From contig CM019064.1 in assembly GCA_009667805.1 (NCBI GenBank), positions 79,772,675 to 79,836,674 of the forward strand: a DNA stretch of 64,000 nucleotides. Reading direction: 5' to 3'. How positions within the stretch are numbered: the stretch's first letter is position 1; every line of letters begins with the position of its first letter. The notes below the pieces were generated by a model that was given only the letters and a program-made list of their open reading frames with translations, made no database searches and was not told the origin of the DNA. Below are positions 1 to 11,674 of the stretch, in pieces. This stretch comes from Leptobrachium leishanense (Eukaryota; Chordata; Amphibia; Anura; Megophryidae). The translations under genes and the position numbers were made by a program.

Positions 1-75
1 CTTTCAGAATGCATCACTCGCTCTGTCCAGTCACTCATACCCACAAATAAAAGCGGAATGGGGCCAGTTTGGAAT

Positions 76-854
76 TTAAAAGGGACACTGCCACTTTCAT
101 AAGCTGTAACCAGATTACTTGTGCATTACAAATAAAACCACATTATAAACCACATACTGCTGTTTTTTTCTTCTTTGAAGTAACTGCATGTAAAAAGGAA
201 ATATAAAATTAGCTATTTTATCTCCAGGATCTAGTTTTTGGATTTTTTCCATGATGCAACATTTACCAAAAGCATTGCTTTGTGACTCTGGTTTATTTAA
301 TCTATAATATGTGCAGGTTAATGAGATGGAAGAGGGAATGTTTAGATATGGGTATTGCTCGCTTGGCTACCTGAGAGAAGAGATGGCAACTGAATGAGAT
401 ATGACGGGAGCTTAAAAGATGTGAGTCGGCTGCCTGACACGTACATGGTTTTTCAAAGAGGTGAAAAGCAGGAGAATGACTGGAGAATGGAAAATTCTAG
501 GTCAAAATAGCCGATTTGGAAAGGGAGATGAATGGGAGAATTTTTCTGGTTTGGCTATTTTGACCTATAAATTTTCCATTCTCCAGTCATTCTCCTGCTT
601 TTCACCGCTCTCTGAATAGCCCTGATAAGACTCCATTGGATGGTCAATGCCAAGAAGTGAGGACCAAGTGAGGTAAAGATACGGGGGAGAGCAGTTTACA
701 ACACAAAAGATCACAAAATAGATGCACCCAGTGACACACAGTAAAATATTTTCTTAATTAAACATATGAGGAAAAACAAAGCACATGTAAGATATTAGCA
801 ACATAAAACAACACAATAAGGATATTTCATTTGTCGGTGGTACTGGCCCTTTAA
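76..854. mobile_element. TTAA-flanked non-autonomous DNA element (copy A)
   Basis: Both ends carry TTAA followed by an imperfect inverted motif of the AGGGACACTG type (left TTAAAAGGGACACTG, right end in reverse complement TTTAAAGGGCCAGT). Much of the interior recurs in inverted orientation at 34264-35215, including a stretch that reads TTTGAAGTAACTGCATGTAA here. No coding capacity is visible. TTAA termini suggest a piggyBac-type MITE, but the superfamily is inferred from the ends only. A smaller palindromic element is inserted at about 450-625. Confidence 0.5.
450..625. mobile_element. Palindromic MITE inside copy A
   Basis: The left arm (GTGAAAAGCAGGAGAATGAC onward) and right arm are reverse complements of each other over roughly 75 bases, separated by a short centre. 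The right end reads CTCTGAATAGCCCTG, the same terminal motif as the elements at 34537-34718 and 44798-52519. A related copy sits at 34537-34718, at a different position in the second copy of the host repeat, so it moved independently of its host. Confidence 0.55.
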
Positions 855-1372
855 AACAATTTACACACATTCTGACAATTTGCGTAGCAGAAAGTGTGGA
901 ATCTGGATAAATGTTAAAGCCCTGAAGATTAAGCTAAAGTGAATCTGAGCATGATGTCTGAATAGTTTCAGCTTTTCCATGGTCTCCCCACTGACACTTT
1001 GTTACTAAACAGCTTCCTTCCAGCTGATCATGAGGTTTGCAGCTTAATCACATATAGAATTATGGAGTTTTACAACACTAATACATGAGTGACAATGAAA
1101 GTAAAGTAATATCAGCAATATGTAAACCTAGAGGATAGGTGAGCAATGTAATCATCATGCATGCAAACACGTGCACCTTGTAAACATCATGTAAGTGTAG
1201 TAGGAGCCAATTATCCTCTGAATGCGACACAGTCAAGCAAACATAACGCAGAACCAAATCACCGCGGTTCAAGTGAGAGGAGGCAACGTTTTATTATAGT
1301 TTACCAAGCGTGCTTTCTCCATGTACCTGTCTGCATACTCGCAACGGGGTATAATCCAACTTCAGAAGACAT
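855..1372. other. No gene or recognised repeat
   Basis: AT-rich sequence. Only short open frames without family resemblance are present. Confidence 0.5.
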
Positions 1373-1379
1373 CTTAGGA

Positions 1380-1568
1380 GCCAATAACATCACTGCTCTG
1401 CGTGGAGAGAGCCTGTGGAGTCATGGGTTCGATCCCAGCAAGAGCACCTCTCCAGTAAGTGTCCTTGGGCAAGACACCTAACGGTACATACTCGCCACCC
1501 AGGACATACTTGAAAACGAGAGAAATCTCAATGTATCCTTCCTGGTAAAATCCTCTCTCAAAAATAAA
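1380..1568 (+). mobile_element. tRNA-derived SINE with LINE-like 3' tail
   Basis: A B-box-like motif (GGGTTCGATCCC) lies at about 1427. It is followed by a core with AGTGTCCTTGGGCAAGACAC and by a tail (CCAGGACATACTTGAAAACG and onward) ending in an A-rich run. The tail matches the reverse complement of the LINE 3' end at 31027-31100. TTAGGAG occurs just before the head and just after the A-rich end, a likely target-site duplication. The core resembles those of fish and amphibian V-type SINEs, an assignment made from memory. Confidence 0.65.
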
Positions 1569-2814
1569 TTAGGAGTTGGGCACTGATCTTTACAATGGAT
1601 TTTGAAAGAATAATCCTAGTGATTTAGAGGCCAGAAGTGCAATTTGACGAGTTAGAGGCTACCTGGCTCATGAATTTGTCATACGTTAGCCTTCCTCATT
1701 CATGACATGATCTCCTCTAGTAAAAGAGCAATGATCTAGGAAGATCTGCATCATGGTTGCAAGACAAGGGAAATGTACCGTTCTGTACACATATGACCCT
1801 GCTGGATAGACAAAATCTGGCAGAGGAATCATTTCTTATAGGTTTTACATTTTTATTTTATTTATTATTTTACATTTTCAAGTTTATTCAGTTATGACAG
1901 TGTTTAAAAGCCTTAAAAACCAACAGTCTCAGTAAAGGGTTATTGTGTGGCATACATTACTGATAATATATGCAGCATATCTGACTATGAACAATATGGG
2001 ATCCAGTGCCTTTGATTTACATGTTTGACATGCAAATCGTCACCCACTTATGGCCGCCTTTGCAAATGAGTAGGGGAACATGGTGGCTATGTCACATTCC
2101 TTTGGGTCTTGTCCTCGTGTTCGAACGCATATTCCATCCGTAATGTTGCGCTGCTCTTATTTCACCTGATTCGGTTTCTAAATTATGGATCGGACACGGT
2201 CACCGGACAGACAGACATTACATATAAATGGAGAATGCGCTAGGCTGGTACAGTCTGCAGCTCTGTATATGAAAGCTGAATTTCTGAAAAACAGTCCGGA
2301 TTGCCAACAATGAACAGAGAGGAGACAGATAAGAGGACCCTTGTGTATTAAAAGGCAAGTTGGTACAAACTCGCAATCCTGAGCATCAGCAGCCAGGGCG
2401 ATGCCTTCAACATGTGGTTGTTATGCAGGAAATCCAGAGAGACTCTTAATAGGTTGTTTTGTTCACAGGGTGACCTGTGCATATTATTCTTGGAAGAAAA
2501 GGTGGAAAAAGAAACAAACTACCTCAATCGCCGCATTTAACGTATTTACAGAAAATGGAAGGGGTGCTTACAAATGGGGGTCAATCTGCATCAAATCTAG
2601 ATAAAAAAAATTACAAATTATATATATTTGCACATTCACCTTTAAATCTTTAATTGAAGGGGAGCAATAGAAAAGTTTTAATTTTTAAATGGGATTTCAT
2701 TCACAGTTACACAGTATAGGTTGACGAAATAGCAATGTCCATCAAGTTGAACATTTCACATATCCCATTCAGGAGATTGGTCCGTATTCAGGCTACCTTA
2801 GTCTATGGCAAGGA
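1569..2814. other. No gene or recognised repeat
   Basis: AT-rich non-coding sequence with short chance open frames. No splice-bounded coding block stands out. Confidence 0.5.
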
Positions 2815-2990
2815 CACACATCATCATCATCATCATATAGCGCCAACAGTTTCCACAGCGCTTTACAATAACCAAAGGAAACGAGATAAACGGACATATG
2901 ATGGAAACAAGAGTGTAGAGGGCCATGCTCATAGGAGTTTACAATCTAGAGGGATTGGGGTTGAGCGAGACAAGAGGAATTTTACACTTC
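2815..2990 (-). repeat. Interspersed repeat with a (CAT)n start
   Basis: A short CAT run is followed by ATAGCGCCAACAGTTTCCAC and AGCGCTTTACAAT. In reverse complement this is the motif TTGTACAGCGCT...GGCGCTATATAAATA, common in amphibian interspersed repeats. A related segment is at 57965-58170. It is probably the tail of a retroelement; the family is not resolved. Confidence 0.45.
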
Positions 2991-3001
2991 AGGTAATAGT
3001 A

Positions 3002-3555
3002 CTGTAGATACTCGAGTATACTGCTAGATTGGTGACAAAAATTTACCTTTAAAATTGGAGGGGTCGCGTTATATTCAAGACATCTGCACCGCATGTAAAA
3101 AAAAAAAAGTAAAAAAATTCCCTTGCTCTGCATCCCAAGTCTTCCAGAAGTTCTGGTAGTTTCGCTGAAGTGAATTTGGGGCTCCCTGATGCTTGCAAAC
3201 ACTTCAGGAACTCCCAGATTTGAGAGATTTGGGATCCATCACGGCCAGAGGGCACGCTCGGTTTAAGCCAATCATTCACCTCTCTCGCCTCCGCCGGCCA
3301 TCTAATCACTAGTAAAGAAGACGGGTGGCCGACGGCTTCATACTTAGTAACAACTGCAATCATTCTAGTGCAGAGCACCCTGGCCTGAGGGTGGAGCCTG
3401 ACTGTGTTAAGAGAACCTGGAAAGATTATCAATTGTTTACCTAGTACAGTAAAATTTTGTTCCTCGCGTTATAGTCGAGTCTTCTCTAAATTTTTATAGT
3501 AAATCTCTATCCATCGCGTTATATTCGGGTTGGTGCTATACTCTGGTATCTACGG
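3002..3555. mobile_element. mariner-type MITE (copy 1)
   Basis: The ends read CTGTAGATACTCGAGTATA and, in reverse complement, CCGTAGATACCAGAGTATA, and a TA dinucleotide flanks each side. That is the signature of a Tc1/mariner-type non-autonomous element. The interior is GC-richer than its surroundings and has no transposase frame. A second copy in inverted orientation is at 18937-20600. Confidence 0.7.
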
Positions 3556-3585
3556 TACATATAATAATGAACAGGCCATTTTTTT

Positions 3586-3712
3586 TATTTTTTTTTGAGA
3601 AAGGATTTTACCAGGAAGGATACATTGAGATTTCTCTAATTTTCAAGTATGTCCTGGGTGGCGAGTATGTACCGTTAGGTGTCTTGCCCAAGGACACTTA
3701 CTGGCTCACATG
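3586..3712 (-). mobile_element. SINE fragment (tail and core)
   Basis: Reverse complement of the SINE at 1380-1568: the tail (TTTTACCAGGAAGGATACAT) comes first, then the core GTGTCTTGCCCAAGGACACT. The tRNA-like head is missing or too diverged to recognise. Confidence 0.6.
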
Positions 3713-6116
3713 CCTTGCCATATCCCACCATGGCAATCATGACAAATATAAAATCTGATAGTCCACCCCAATCACAAACCACCAGGTTCCAGCACAAAGC
3801 TGTTGTCGATCTGGGTTGCGAGCAATGTATAAATAGAGTGGTCGTGCGACTCTTCCTCAATGATGTCCAGTGCCTGGACCTGCTGACTCACCTATTGCAC
3901 CCAATTACACTTTACTTGGAATACACCTCTGGTGCAAAAGCTTGTGCCAGGTGAGGGGTCCTGCTTATTTACTAGGAATGCATATAAAAAGTAAGCACCT
4001 GCCAGCTACTGTATCAATTAAACGTGTCACAATAGAGGAAATTTAAATCCCCGTCAATGGAGGTAAAGTGAACCCAGTTATGGCAAGTCCACATTTACAC
4101 CAATTTAATATCACAAGGGATGTAGTTCAAAATATCTGGGTGTCTTAGACTAGCCAGCACCAAAGTAAGGGTTCCGTAAGGGTATTTGCCATTTCAATAG
4201 TACCTAAACTGACTGTGAGGAAGGGTTCAGTAAGCAATACATTTGGGAATGTCACATACAGGCTGTATAAAAGCCAAGCAGCCAGTGATAATTACTCAGA
4301 GATTTTGCAGCATTTTGCATAATTGTCCTTTGACCTAGATTGCATGGTCTACAGCTTGGCAAATACCCTTCAAATACCACATTGAACCGAGATATTTCTA
4401 GTGCTCTGGTGTCATGCATTATCATTGGCAAGGTTAATTCTGTCTCGCATTATTAAGATTTAAGTGTAAAAAGAATCTAGCGTAATGTGGGGTTCCATAG
4501 CCACATGCAGAATGCTCCCCCCTCGCCGTCAGTCTCGAAGGAGTACTGATTCTAGTCCAAAATCCAGTCAATAACCGGAGCTGCTTGCAGGGTGAAAACC
4601 AAACTGGGAATGACTTTATTTACAGGGTTTACAGTTACAAAAAGACAGGGGGAATGTACAAAAAAAAACGATGGAAAAAACGCCCCAGCGTTTCCATGCT
4701 GCATAGACTCCGAATAGCCTCCCCACACACACACACACACCCGTATGAAACAAAGGCTAAAAAGGAAGGGGGCAGGGAAAACTAGTTTAAGCCAGTTCCT
4801 GGGGGTGGTGTTGATGGAAGCCGGAAAAGACAAAGGAATCCATTACAGATTCCACATAGGGAAAACAGCACAGTTTATACAACATGACACTACATAAGGG
4901 AATAGGGCACAGAAAACACAAACACTGCATATAGAACTGCAGGCACTGGGTGACACCAACATAGATCACTGGGGAACAACAAAAAACATCACACCCGCAC
5001 CTCCCAAACGCAACTCTAGGTCCATGTACCTCAAGTCTACCATCACACCTAATAATCTGTAGCTTTGCTTTTTTTATTTCAAGATTACCTGTGAAATATA
5101 TATATATATATATCACACATACAAACACACACACTCTCCATATGGCCTGGGAGTTTACAGAAAACCAATATAATGATTACATAATTAAATCCGCACAATA
5201 CAACTACCTGGACTTGTGCATACATCAGGTTATGGAAATAGAAGGCAAAAGGTAGTATTTGTAATCCGTGTCCAAGGCAATCCCACCACCAGTGATCAAT
5301 CATGAGTTTGAGATACTAAACCATGCCTGATCATCACAGGACGGTTCAGAAAGAGTGTTCCAGTTTCTTAAACTGAAACACATTGTCACTCACATGTGGG
5401 ATTCTGTCACGGGTAACATATGTGTAAAAAAAAAGACCAAACGCTGCTCAAAGGAATGGCATCAGCAATTATCTCCTCAACTGATCCCCTCCCCCCCACC
5501 CAATTCAAAATTAGGCACGCCATCAAATAACTTGCCAGATCGACATCCATGTTGAAGGTCTTCCAAAGTGCCTGGCGTGTCACTCTAGGTTTCCTCCTTC
5601 ACGTGTCACAATCCTGCAAAGGGACAGGGACCGCCACGCTCTTGCGATACGCCGACTGCCCGTCGCTTGCCGAGTGACATTTACAAACACTTCACTGCAT
5701 GTACTTAAATGTGGCCATTCACAGCCATTTACCGCATGCAGAAACACTGTGCCAGCACAGAAAAGAAAAACCCGCAGCAGTATATATGCACAGACAGACT
5801 TCATGAAATATTCACAACAATTTCCTCCTATACAAAGCAACTTGTAGTTAAACAAATACAGCAGAGGGAGAGTGACATCAATTATTAAACTGACCTTTGG
5901 GGATTACATATAACTACTTAAGTAATAGGCTCCATCTATTCATTTTGCACCCAGCTATACCCCGATCATGTAGCAGACGGCCTGAACACACAATACAAAG
6001 AGGAAATGGAGGAATTAGTCACATTGGTGCATTCTTATTTTCACAGTTCTACAAATATTGGGAGCAAAATATTTTCTTCTGGTATTGAAATTAATATTTG
6101 CTTTAAATCAAAAGAT
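3713..6116. other. No gene; microsatellites
   Basis: Contains a CA run at 4724-4741 and a TA run at 5096-5113. The segment around 4560-4700 looks retroelement-like (TTTATTTACAGG style), but I could not define any boundaries. Confidence 0.45.
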
Positions 6117-6119
6117 TAT

Positions 6120-6839
6120 GGGCTCTATTACATTCTTCGCGCAAACGTTAACGTGTGCGCAAAAACGCATTAACGCGAGGGGAAAAAACCCTTTGCACAG
6201 AACGTCGTATTACAATGTCCGCGCAAAAAAATGCACGTATACGTCTACCGCGAGTGAACCTGAGCAAACCCTTTGCGAGCGTACTGTAGGTTGCGCGTCC
6301 TATACTTAACATTGCGAGCGCAAACGCGTTTGTAATACCATCCGCGTACCAGCGCACAATCTATGCACAAATTTTAACGGACAATGTTTGCGCATGTAAT
6401 TTTAACGTCTTTAAAAGCTGGTGGTAACTGCAAATCTGAACGCCCTGGCCGAAACCAAATACACCAGCCCGAAAAATAAAAAAATAAAAAAAATACAGCA
6501 CAGTATAGTTACACATTCTACACATACCCAAACAATAAAATTGAGAGGTTGTGCGCGTTTTTATTATTGTTGCAGCATACATACTCAGATTGATTTTGGC
6601 AGGTGCAAAAACTGAACGGGAGACAATTGTGGTTCTTAATTCTGATTGCCCACCGATTTCTGCGCGCAACGTTAATGCATGCACGTTTTTGCGCATCTTT
6701 TTTGACGGATGAAAAATTGTGCATGGATTGTAATACCACTGTTATTTTTCGCACGATAACGTTTAACGCTTCGCGCAAATTTTTTTTTAAAAAAATAGCG
6801 CTGTGCGTGCACTTTTGCGCGATGAATTTAATAGAGCCC
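6120..6839. mobile_element. CpG-rich 720-bp MITE
   Basis: The termini are inverted repeats: left GGGCTCTATTACATTCTTCG, right in reverse complement GGGCTCTATTAAATTCATCG. TAT flanks each end. The body is rich in GCGCAAACG-type motifs on both strands, so its CpG content is far above the flanks. No transposase frame is present. A Harbinger-like origin is possible from the 3-bp duplication. Confidence 0.65.
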
Positions 6840-6937
6840 TATATATTTTACAGTGTGTTTTATTTTATACTAGAATCCCGATCTCCGGTCAAAGATCTAA
6901 ATTATGTGTAGGAGGAACTGGCAAAGGAATGTCCTTA

Positions 6938-7081
6938 ATTTTATATCAAGGCAGGAGGCTTCATATTTTGCATTCTCTTTTCTTTACTAAATCAACAGCA
7001 GCAAGGAAAGTTACATAGCAACAGCAGTAACCAATCAACAACAAGAGTGTAGTAAGTCCTTAGCCACGCCCTCTTTTCTTG
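6938..7081 (+). repeat. DIRS left inverted terminal repeat
   Basis: Reverse complement of 12190-12335, with the inner 110 bases essentially identical. The outermost bases differ (TATATCAAGGCAGGAGGCTT here against the AATAAAGACAGGAGGCGAAT type on the right), as in other DIRS elements whose two ends are only partly alike. Confidence 0.9.
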
Positions 7082-7763
7082 CTGCTGGCCTCCAGGTGAG
7101 TCGTTTTAAAAACAGCTCCTGGACGCCAGGATATATTTTGGTTATATTTTGGTTATTTTTTATGATTAGCTATATATAGTCATATCTAATTTTGTCTAGG
7201 CAAGGTTTCTGTATTTAATACGGTTTTTTCCTTAGGTTTCTGCCTGCTGCGTGGGCACTATCCCGCCTGCAGGCTGGCGCTTGCTTTATTGTTTGTTTTT
7301 TATTGTTTGTTTTCCCTTCAAATAGGGCGATTTTATCTACCCTGGCCTCCGGGTGTTAGTCTATCATTATCGCTAAAAAAATATATATTTTTTACTTCAG
7401 AGAGCGCCGCTAGTTGCGCGCGCAGTCCCGCATGAGGAACTTGCCTCAGACTGCGCGACCCCATCTGCGCTTGCGTTTCGCGGCCTTTTGATCTTCACTG
7501 TCTGCCGCCATTAACACAACTCGTGCCGGTTTAAGGTCGACGGTTGCCTTGCGATCAGACAGCCTGCTGCACAGACCCAAAAATCTCCTAACCTCGGGTG
7601 AGCCCCGCAATTTAGTGTCTGCTTCGGCACTCACTTTAAAGAGCCGCAATAACCGCGGGCAAGCCGCTCAGCGGCGTTTCGATCCGCACACTTGGATCAC
7701 ATTAACAATATAATATAAAATTATATTACTTACGGGTGAGCCCCGTTTCTGATCTCTTTGGCC

Positions 7764-9010
7764 ATGGATCCCCCACAACTTCCCTCCAATCAGGAGGAGC
7801 TCAAAGCTTGGCTTCTGACAGCCATCTCCGAAACCCTCCCCATAGCGCTCGCAAAGCTTCCTCCAGCCCCCCAACGGAACCCCCGGTTCTTTCAAGGGCC
7901 CAGTCTCCGACCCACTCCGAGGGTTCACACTCTGACATATCCGAGTCTGCAGAACCCTCACGTAAAAGACCCTGGAAAGGCCAGTCGGAATCCGCTGGCA
8001 AGGGTAAAGCTCCTGTTAAAAAATCCAAATGTGTCCCTGAACCCAAATGTGTCGACACTTATGATCTGGATGACTATCAGGCCGATTATCCTGATGAGGA
8101 GGATATGGAATCTACCGGCAACCCACCGGTCACTCCTGTTTCTACGGGTGAGCCCCGTTCCGATGCCATGGCACTCATGCCACTTAATACCATGCCCGCG
8201 CCACCACGCTCACTTGCGTCCGCGGACACCCATTTTCAACTCCTCGACTCCCGAGGCTTGCCTTTCTTTGACCCGCGCTCGACCACCCACCCTAGGTCCT
8301 CCGCTTGGTTACCACCGGACCATATCACTCAATTTTTGCGCTTCTGGTTGCGCTGCCCCCTGGATAAAGCGGATAGAGCGCGCTTACGGGCCGAATGCCC
8401 TCGCCCGACTCTACCCGATAAGGTGTCCCTTACCCCTGAATTTGACGAAGACTTCGTCACTTTCATGGGTAAGGCTGGCAGGGACCCTAGAAAGGGTTTG
8501 GAACAGGGTCTCCGTGTCGCCCAGGACATGCTTCTGGACGTCTCCGGTCCCCTCTCACTCATCTTCGTGATGGCGGACGAAGCACTAGCCACCAACAGTC
8601 TGCTCGATCCTGCGCTAGTCCGCGAATGGGCACAGCGCGCCCTTTGTTTGTTGGGTAATGCCAACGTCGGTATTTCGTCTGAACGCCGTAAGGCGGCGCT
8701 GTTTCGGCTAGATGCTAAGCTAACTAGCATGGCTACAAAAGAATTGGGTCCGGCAGCACAAGGCTTACTGTTTGGAGATCTGTTCATGAGAGACCTTAAT
8801 CGTAAGGTAAACGTTTATACAAACCTTCAAAAGGTTCAGGCAAATATGAAAAGGGTTTTCCACCCCCAGCAACGTTTTTCCTCCAGGGCTGGCGCACCAA
8901 GAGGTCGGGTCGCCAGCCGTTACAACGCTACCTATAGACCTCGCTTCACGCCAAGCCAAGAGGTGCAGTACAGACCCAGTCCGATCCTGGCGCGCGGAGT
9001 CCCTGTTGGT
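7764..9010 (+). pseudogene. DIRS gag-like protein (frameshifted)
   Basis: The likely start is the ATG at 7764 (context GCCATGG), giving a protein beginning MDPPQLPSNQEELKAW. After about 32 residues the sensible reading shifts frame near 7860 and continues as a Ser/Pro- and charge-rich segment (RKRPWKGQSE, an acidic stretch YPDEEDMES) and then a conserved-looking globular part (about 8200-8850). The end is basic and Arg-rich. DIRS gag-like proteins are thought to form the cytoplasmic particle; this is by position, since gag is poorly conserved. It overlaps the start of pol in another frame. The in-frame upstream ATG at 7736 is a less likely start because the 7764 frame fits the family start better. 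Confidence 0.7.
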
Positions 9011-10790
9011 CGCGGCTTCAACAGACCCAGACGCTGCTATTCCACTGGTAGGTGCCCCAGCACTCCCACTTCCACACATTCCGGTCGCGGGTCGCCTACG
9101 CTATTTCCTTCCCAAATGGCGCACACTCACATCAGATTCGTGGGTTTTGCAATGGGTAGCGGGTTATTTAATCGACTTCTCCCAGGTTCCCGTCCAAGCT
9201 GCTACCCCGTCCCCGGCCCGTTATTCCTCAGAGGAAGCGGCATTGATAGACCAAGAACTTCGCTCCTTGCAGTTAAAAGGTGCCATCACCCCCGCCAGGG
9301 CCTCCCCGTGCTTCGTCAGCACTATATTCCTGGTCCACAAAAAATCAGGGGACTTTCGACCGGTTATAATCTGAAGACTCTCAACACCTTCGTGGCCTAC
9401 CGCCACTTCAAGATGGAGGGTATACACCTCCTCAGAGATCTCCTCCGAGACGGCGATTGGCTCACGAGGCTGGACCTCACAGACGCCTACCTCACGGTCC
9501 CGGTCCATCCCACTCACCACCCGTACCTGCAATTCCTCTGGCATCGCGACCTCTGGCAGTTCACTTGCCTGCCGTTCGGCCTCAGCTCCGCGCCATGGTG
9601 CTTTACGAAGCTGCTCAGACCGGTAATGGCCTTCATACGATCCCAAGGCGTCAGGACGATCATATATCTAGACGACATCCTTCTATTGGCGCAGGACCCC
9701 GCACAATCCGCTCACCATACAACCCTGGTGGTCACGCTCCTCCAGGACCTGGGCTTCATTATCAACAGGGACAAATCGGCGCTGCGTCCCGCCCAAACCG
9801 TCACCTTCCTCGGATTCGATATAGACTCAATGTCTTGCCAACTGCGGCTTCCCCCGCAAAAGCTTCGGGCCATCAAGAAATCCCTACGCGGAGTCCTCAG
9901 CATGGACACCATCTGTCTCCGAGATTTGGCGAGAGTAGTGGGTCTCCTCTCTTCCTCCATTCAGGCTCGTTCGCCGTTCGCAGTTTTACCCAGGACCTCA
10001 GGGACTGCACCCTTCTTCTCCGGATGGACAACATCTCCGCGGTCCAGTACGTGAATCGCCTAGGAGGCTCCCGCTCCAAGCTCCTGTCGGACCTCACGCT
10101 TTCCCTCTTCAATTATTGTTTGGAACGGAACATCTCTCTCAGGGCGGAATACCTTCCCGGTTCCTCCAATCTTGTGGCAGATTGGTTTTCGAGATATTTG
10201 AGGGACTCCAGCGATTGGAAACTAGATGTGTCTACGTTCAACCGCCTGTCGGAACTGAGGGGTCCGTTTCACCTCGATCTGTTCGCTTCTCGCTTGAATC
10301 GTCAAACACAGGCCTACTTCAGCTGGCTTCCGGACCCACAGGCAACTGCGGTGGACGCCTTTCTTCAACCATGGCCACCGTCCGGGGCCTACGCTTTTCC
10401 GCCGTTCCCGATGATCACGCGGACGATCCAAGAAGTCCGCCGACAGGGGATCCGGATGCTTCTTCTCACACCTTTGTGGCATGTTCAACCCTGGTTCCCA
10501 CTGACGCTGGAACTATCCTGCCTCCATCCACTCCTGCTCCCGTCCTTCCGATCCATTCTGTTGGATCCCCAGGGCAGACCACATTCGATGATTTTGGAGA
10601 ACAATCTTCCTCTAGTGGCGTGGACGATTTCCGGGGACCCTGCATGTTGCCGGGACTATCAGATGCAGCTCGCTCCTTATTGTGGGAATCCTGGGCTCCC
10701 GGCACGAGAAAGTGTTATCGTTACGCCTGGGGAACTTGGGGTAGCTGGTGTTTGCAACAACAGGCTGATCCCGCTACTGCCCCTCTACAG
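9006..10790 (+). pseudogene. DIRS reverse transcriptase / RNase H / DIRS domain
   Basis: The RT N-terminus is in the frame of 9006-9374 (LVHKKSGDFRPVI). A one-base loss near 9368 moves the rest into the frame that gives LTRLDLTDAYLTVPVH, LPFGLSSAPWCF and the catalytic box YLDDILLLAQ (about 9664-9693). A second frame change near 9965 leads to the distal part of RNase H (LRMDNISAVQYVNRLGG, then YLPGSSNLVADWFSR). The first RNase H segment with its TDAS-type acidic box is not visible, so a deletion lies at this junction. Downstream, DLFASRLNRQTQAYFSW to DAFLQPWP is the conserved domain that follows RNase H in DIRS elements, often annotated as methyltransferase-like. All blocks are in the order expected for the family. 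Confidence 0.85.
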
Positions 10791-11567
10791 TTGATCCTCA
10801 ATTTTTTGGCGCATCTTTCCACGTTGGGGAAGTCCTATCGTACTATTAACCTGTTCCGCTCGGCTATCTCGGCGGCTCACGTTCCCCTGGGCGGCGTTCC
10901 TGTGGGTAGGGACCCTTCCGTCTGTCGTTCTCCTCCGTGGCATTAGACTCGCTCGCCCGCCGGCTCCGAGATATGTGATATTCTGGGATGTAGCGCTGAT
11001 GCTTGACTTCCTGCGTAACTGGCCGGATAATGACTCACTAACCCTCCGTCAGCTCTCGGCTAAATTAACAGTTCTGTTATGTTTGGTTTCCTTTCGGCAT
11101 GTCTCTGATGTTAGGGCCTTCGATGCACACGCCGTGATTTTCTCCCCTGAGGGTGTTGTCTTCTCGCTTACTAGGCGTACTAAAACTCTATCCCGTGAGG
11201 TTTTCTACCCTTATTTTCCCACTGATCCTCTACTGTGTGTGGCTCGTTGTGTCACTACTTACCTCTCTCGTTTGCGTCCTTTACGCTCCTCCCCGACTGG
11301 CCAACTCTTGGTCTCTTATGTCTCTCCTTAAAACCTGTTTCCTCTCCTACCCTCTCTAGATGGGTGCGCTGGTTCCTCTCCCTGGCAGGCGTTGCTCCCC
11401 ATTTCGGCGCTCACTCCGTGCGGGGCGCGGCGGCTTCTTCTGTCGCAGACGCTGGGGGTTCTCTGGCCGATATTCTACAGGCGGCTGATTGGTCTCGGGC
11501 GGTCACATTTCGTACCTTCTATTTCCGTCCTCGTTCTCATGCTTCTGGGGCTTTAGTGCAGCTTTAA
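10630..11567 (+). pseudogene. DIRS tyrosine recombinase (frameshifted)
   Basis: The N-terminal SAM-like part starts near GLSDAARSLLWESW (about 10650) in the frame ending at 10946. The catalytic part continues in the frame of 10975-11331 (LVSFRHVSDVRAFD, with the box I arginine region), and the C-terminus in the frame ending at 11567 has HSVRG (the His-x-x-Arg box) and TFYFRP with the probable nucleophilic tyrosine. The frame changes are near 10925 and 11325. In DIRS elements this enzyme integrates a circular DNA copy, in place of an integrase. It overlaps the end of the RNase H/DIRS-domain frame. Confidence 0.85.
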
Positions 11568-11570
11568 AAC

Positions 11571-11674
11571 TGCAAAATATGAAGCCTCCTGCCTTGATAT
11601 AAAATTGTGGATTATTCCAGCCTTGGTGTCAGAATAATCTTAATTTTAATAAAGACAGGAGGCGAATATTTTTC
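11571..11674 (+). repeat. DIRS internal complementary region
   Basis: The first part (TGCAAAATATGAAGCCTCCT and on) is the complement of the left end of the element. The second part (ATTGTGGATTATTCCAGCCT and on to about 11674) is the complement of the right end with its extension. The two meet at ATT. This region templates joining of the ends during circularisation in DIRS elements (established for DIRS-1); here it fixes the outer boundaries. Confidence 0.9.

Noticed and set aside
2735..3007. Frame with a His run near 2815
   Set aside because: The run is a CAT microsatellite at the start of an interspersed repeat.
7736..10054. A single 772-codon DIRS protein
   Set aside because: That frame mixes gag, a non-sense stretch over the RT N-terminus (9010-9368) and RT; the real order needs frame changes.
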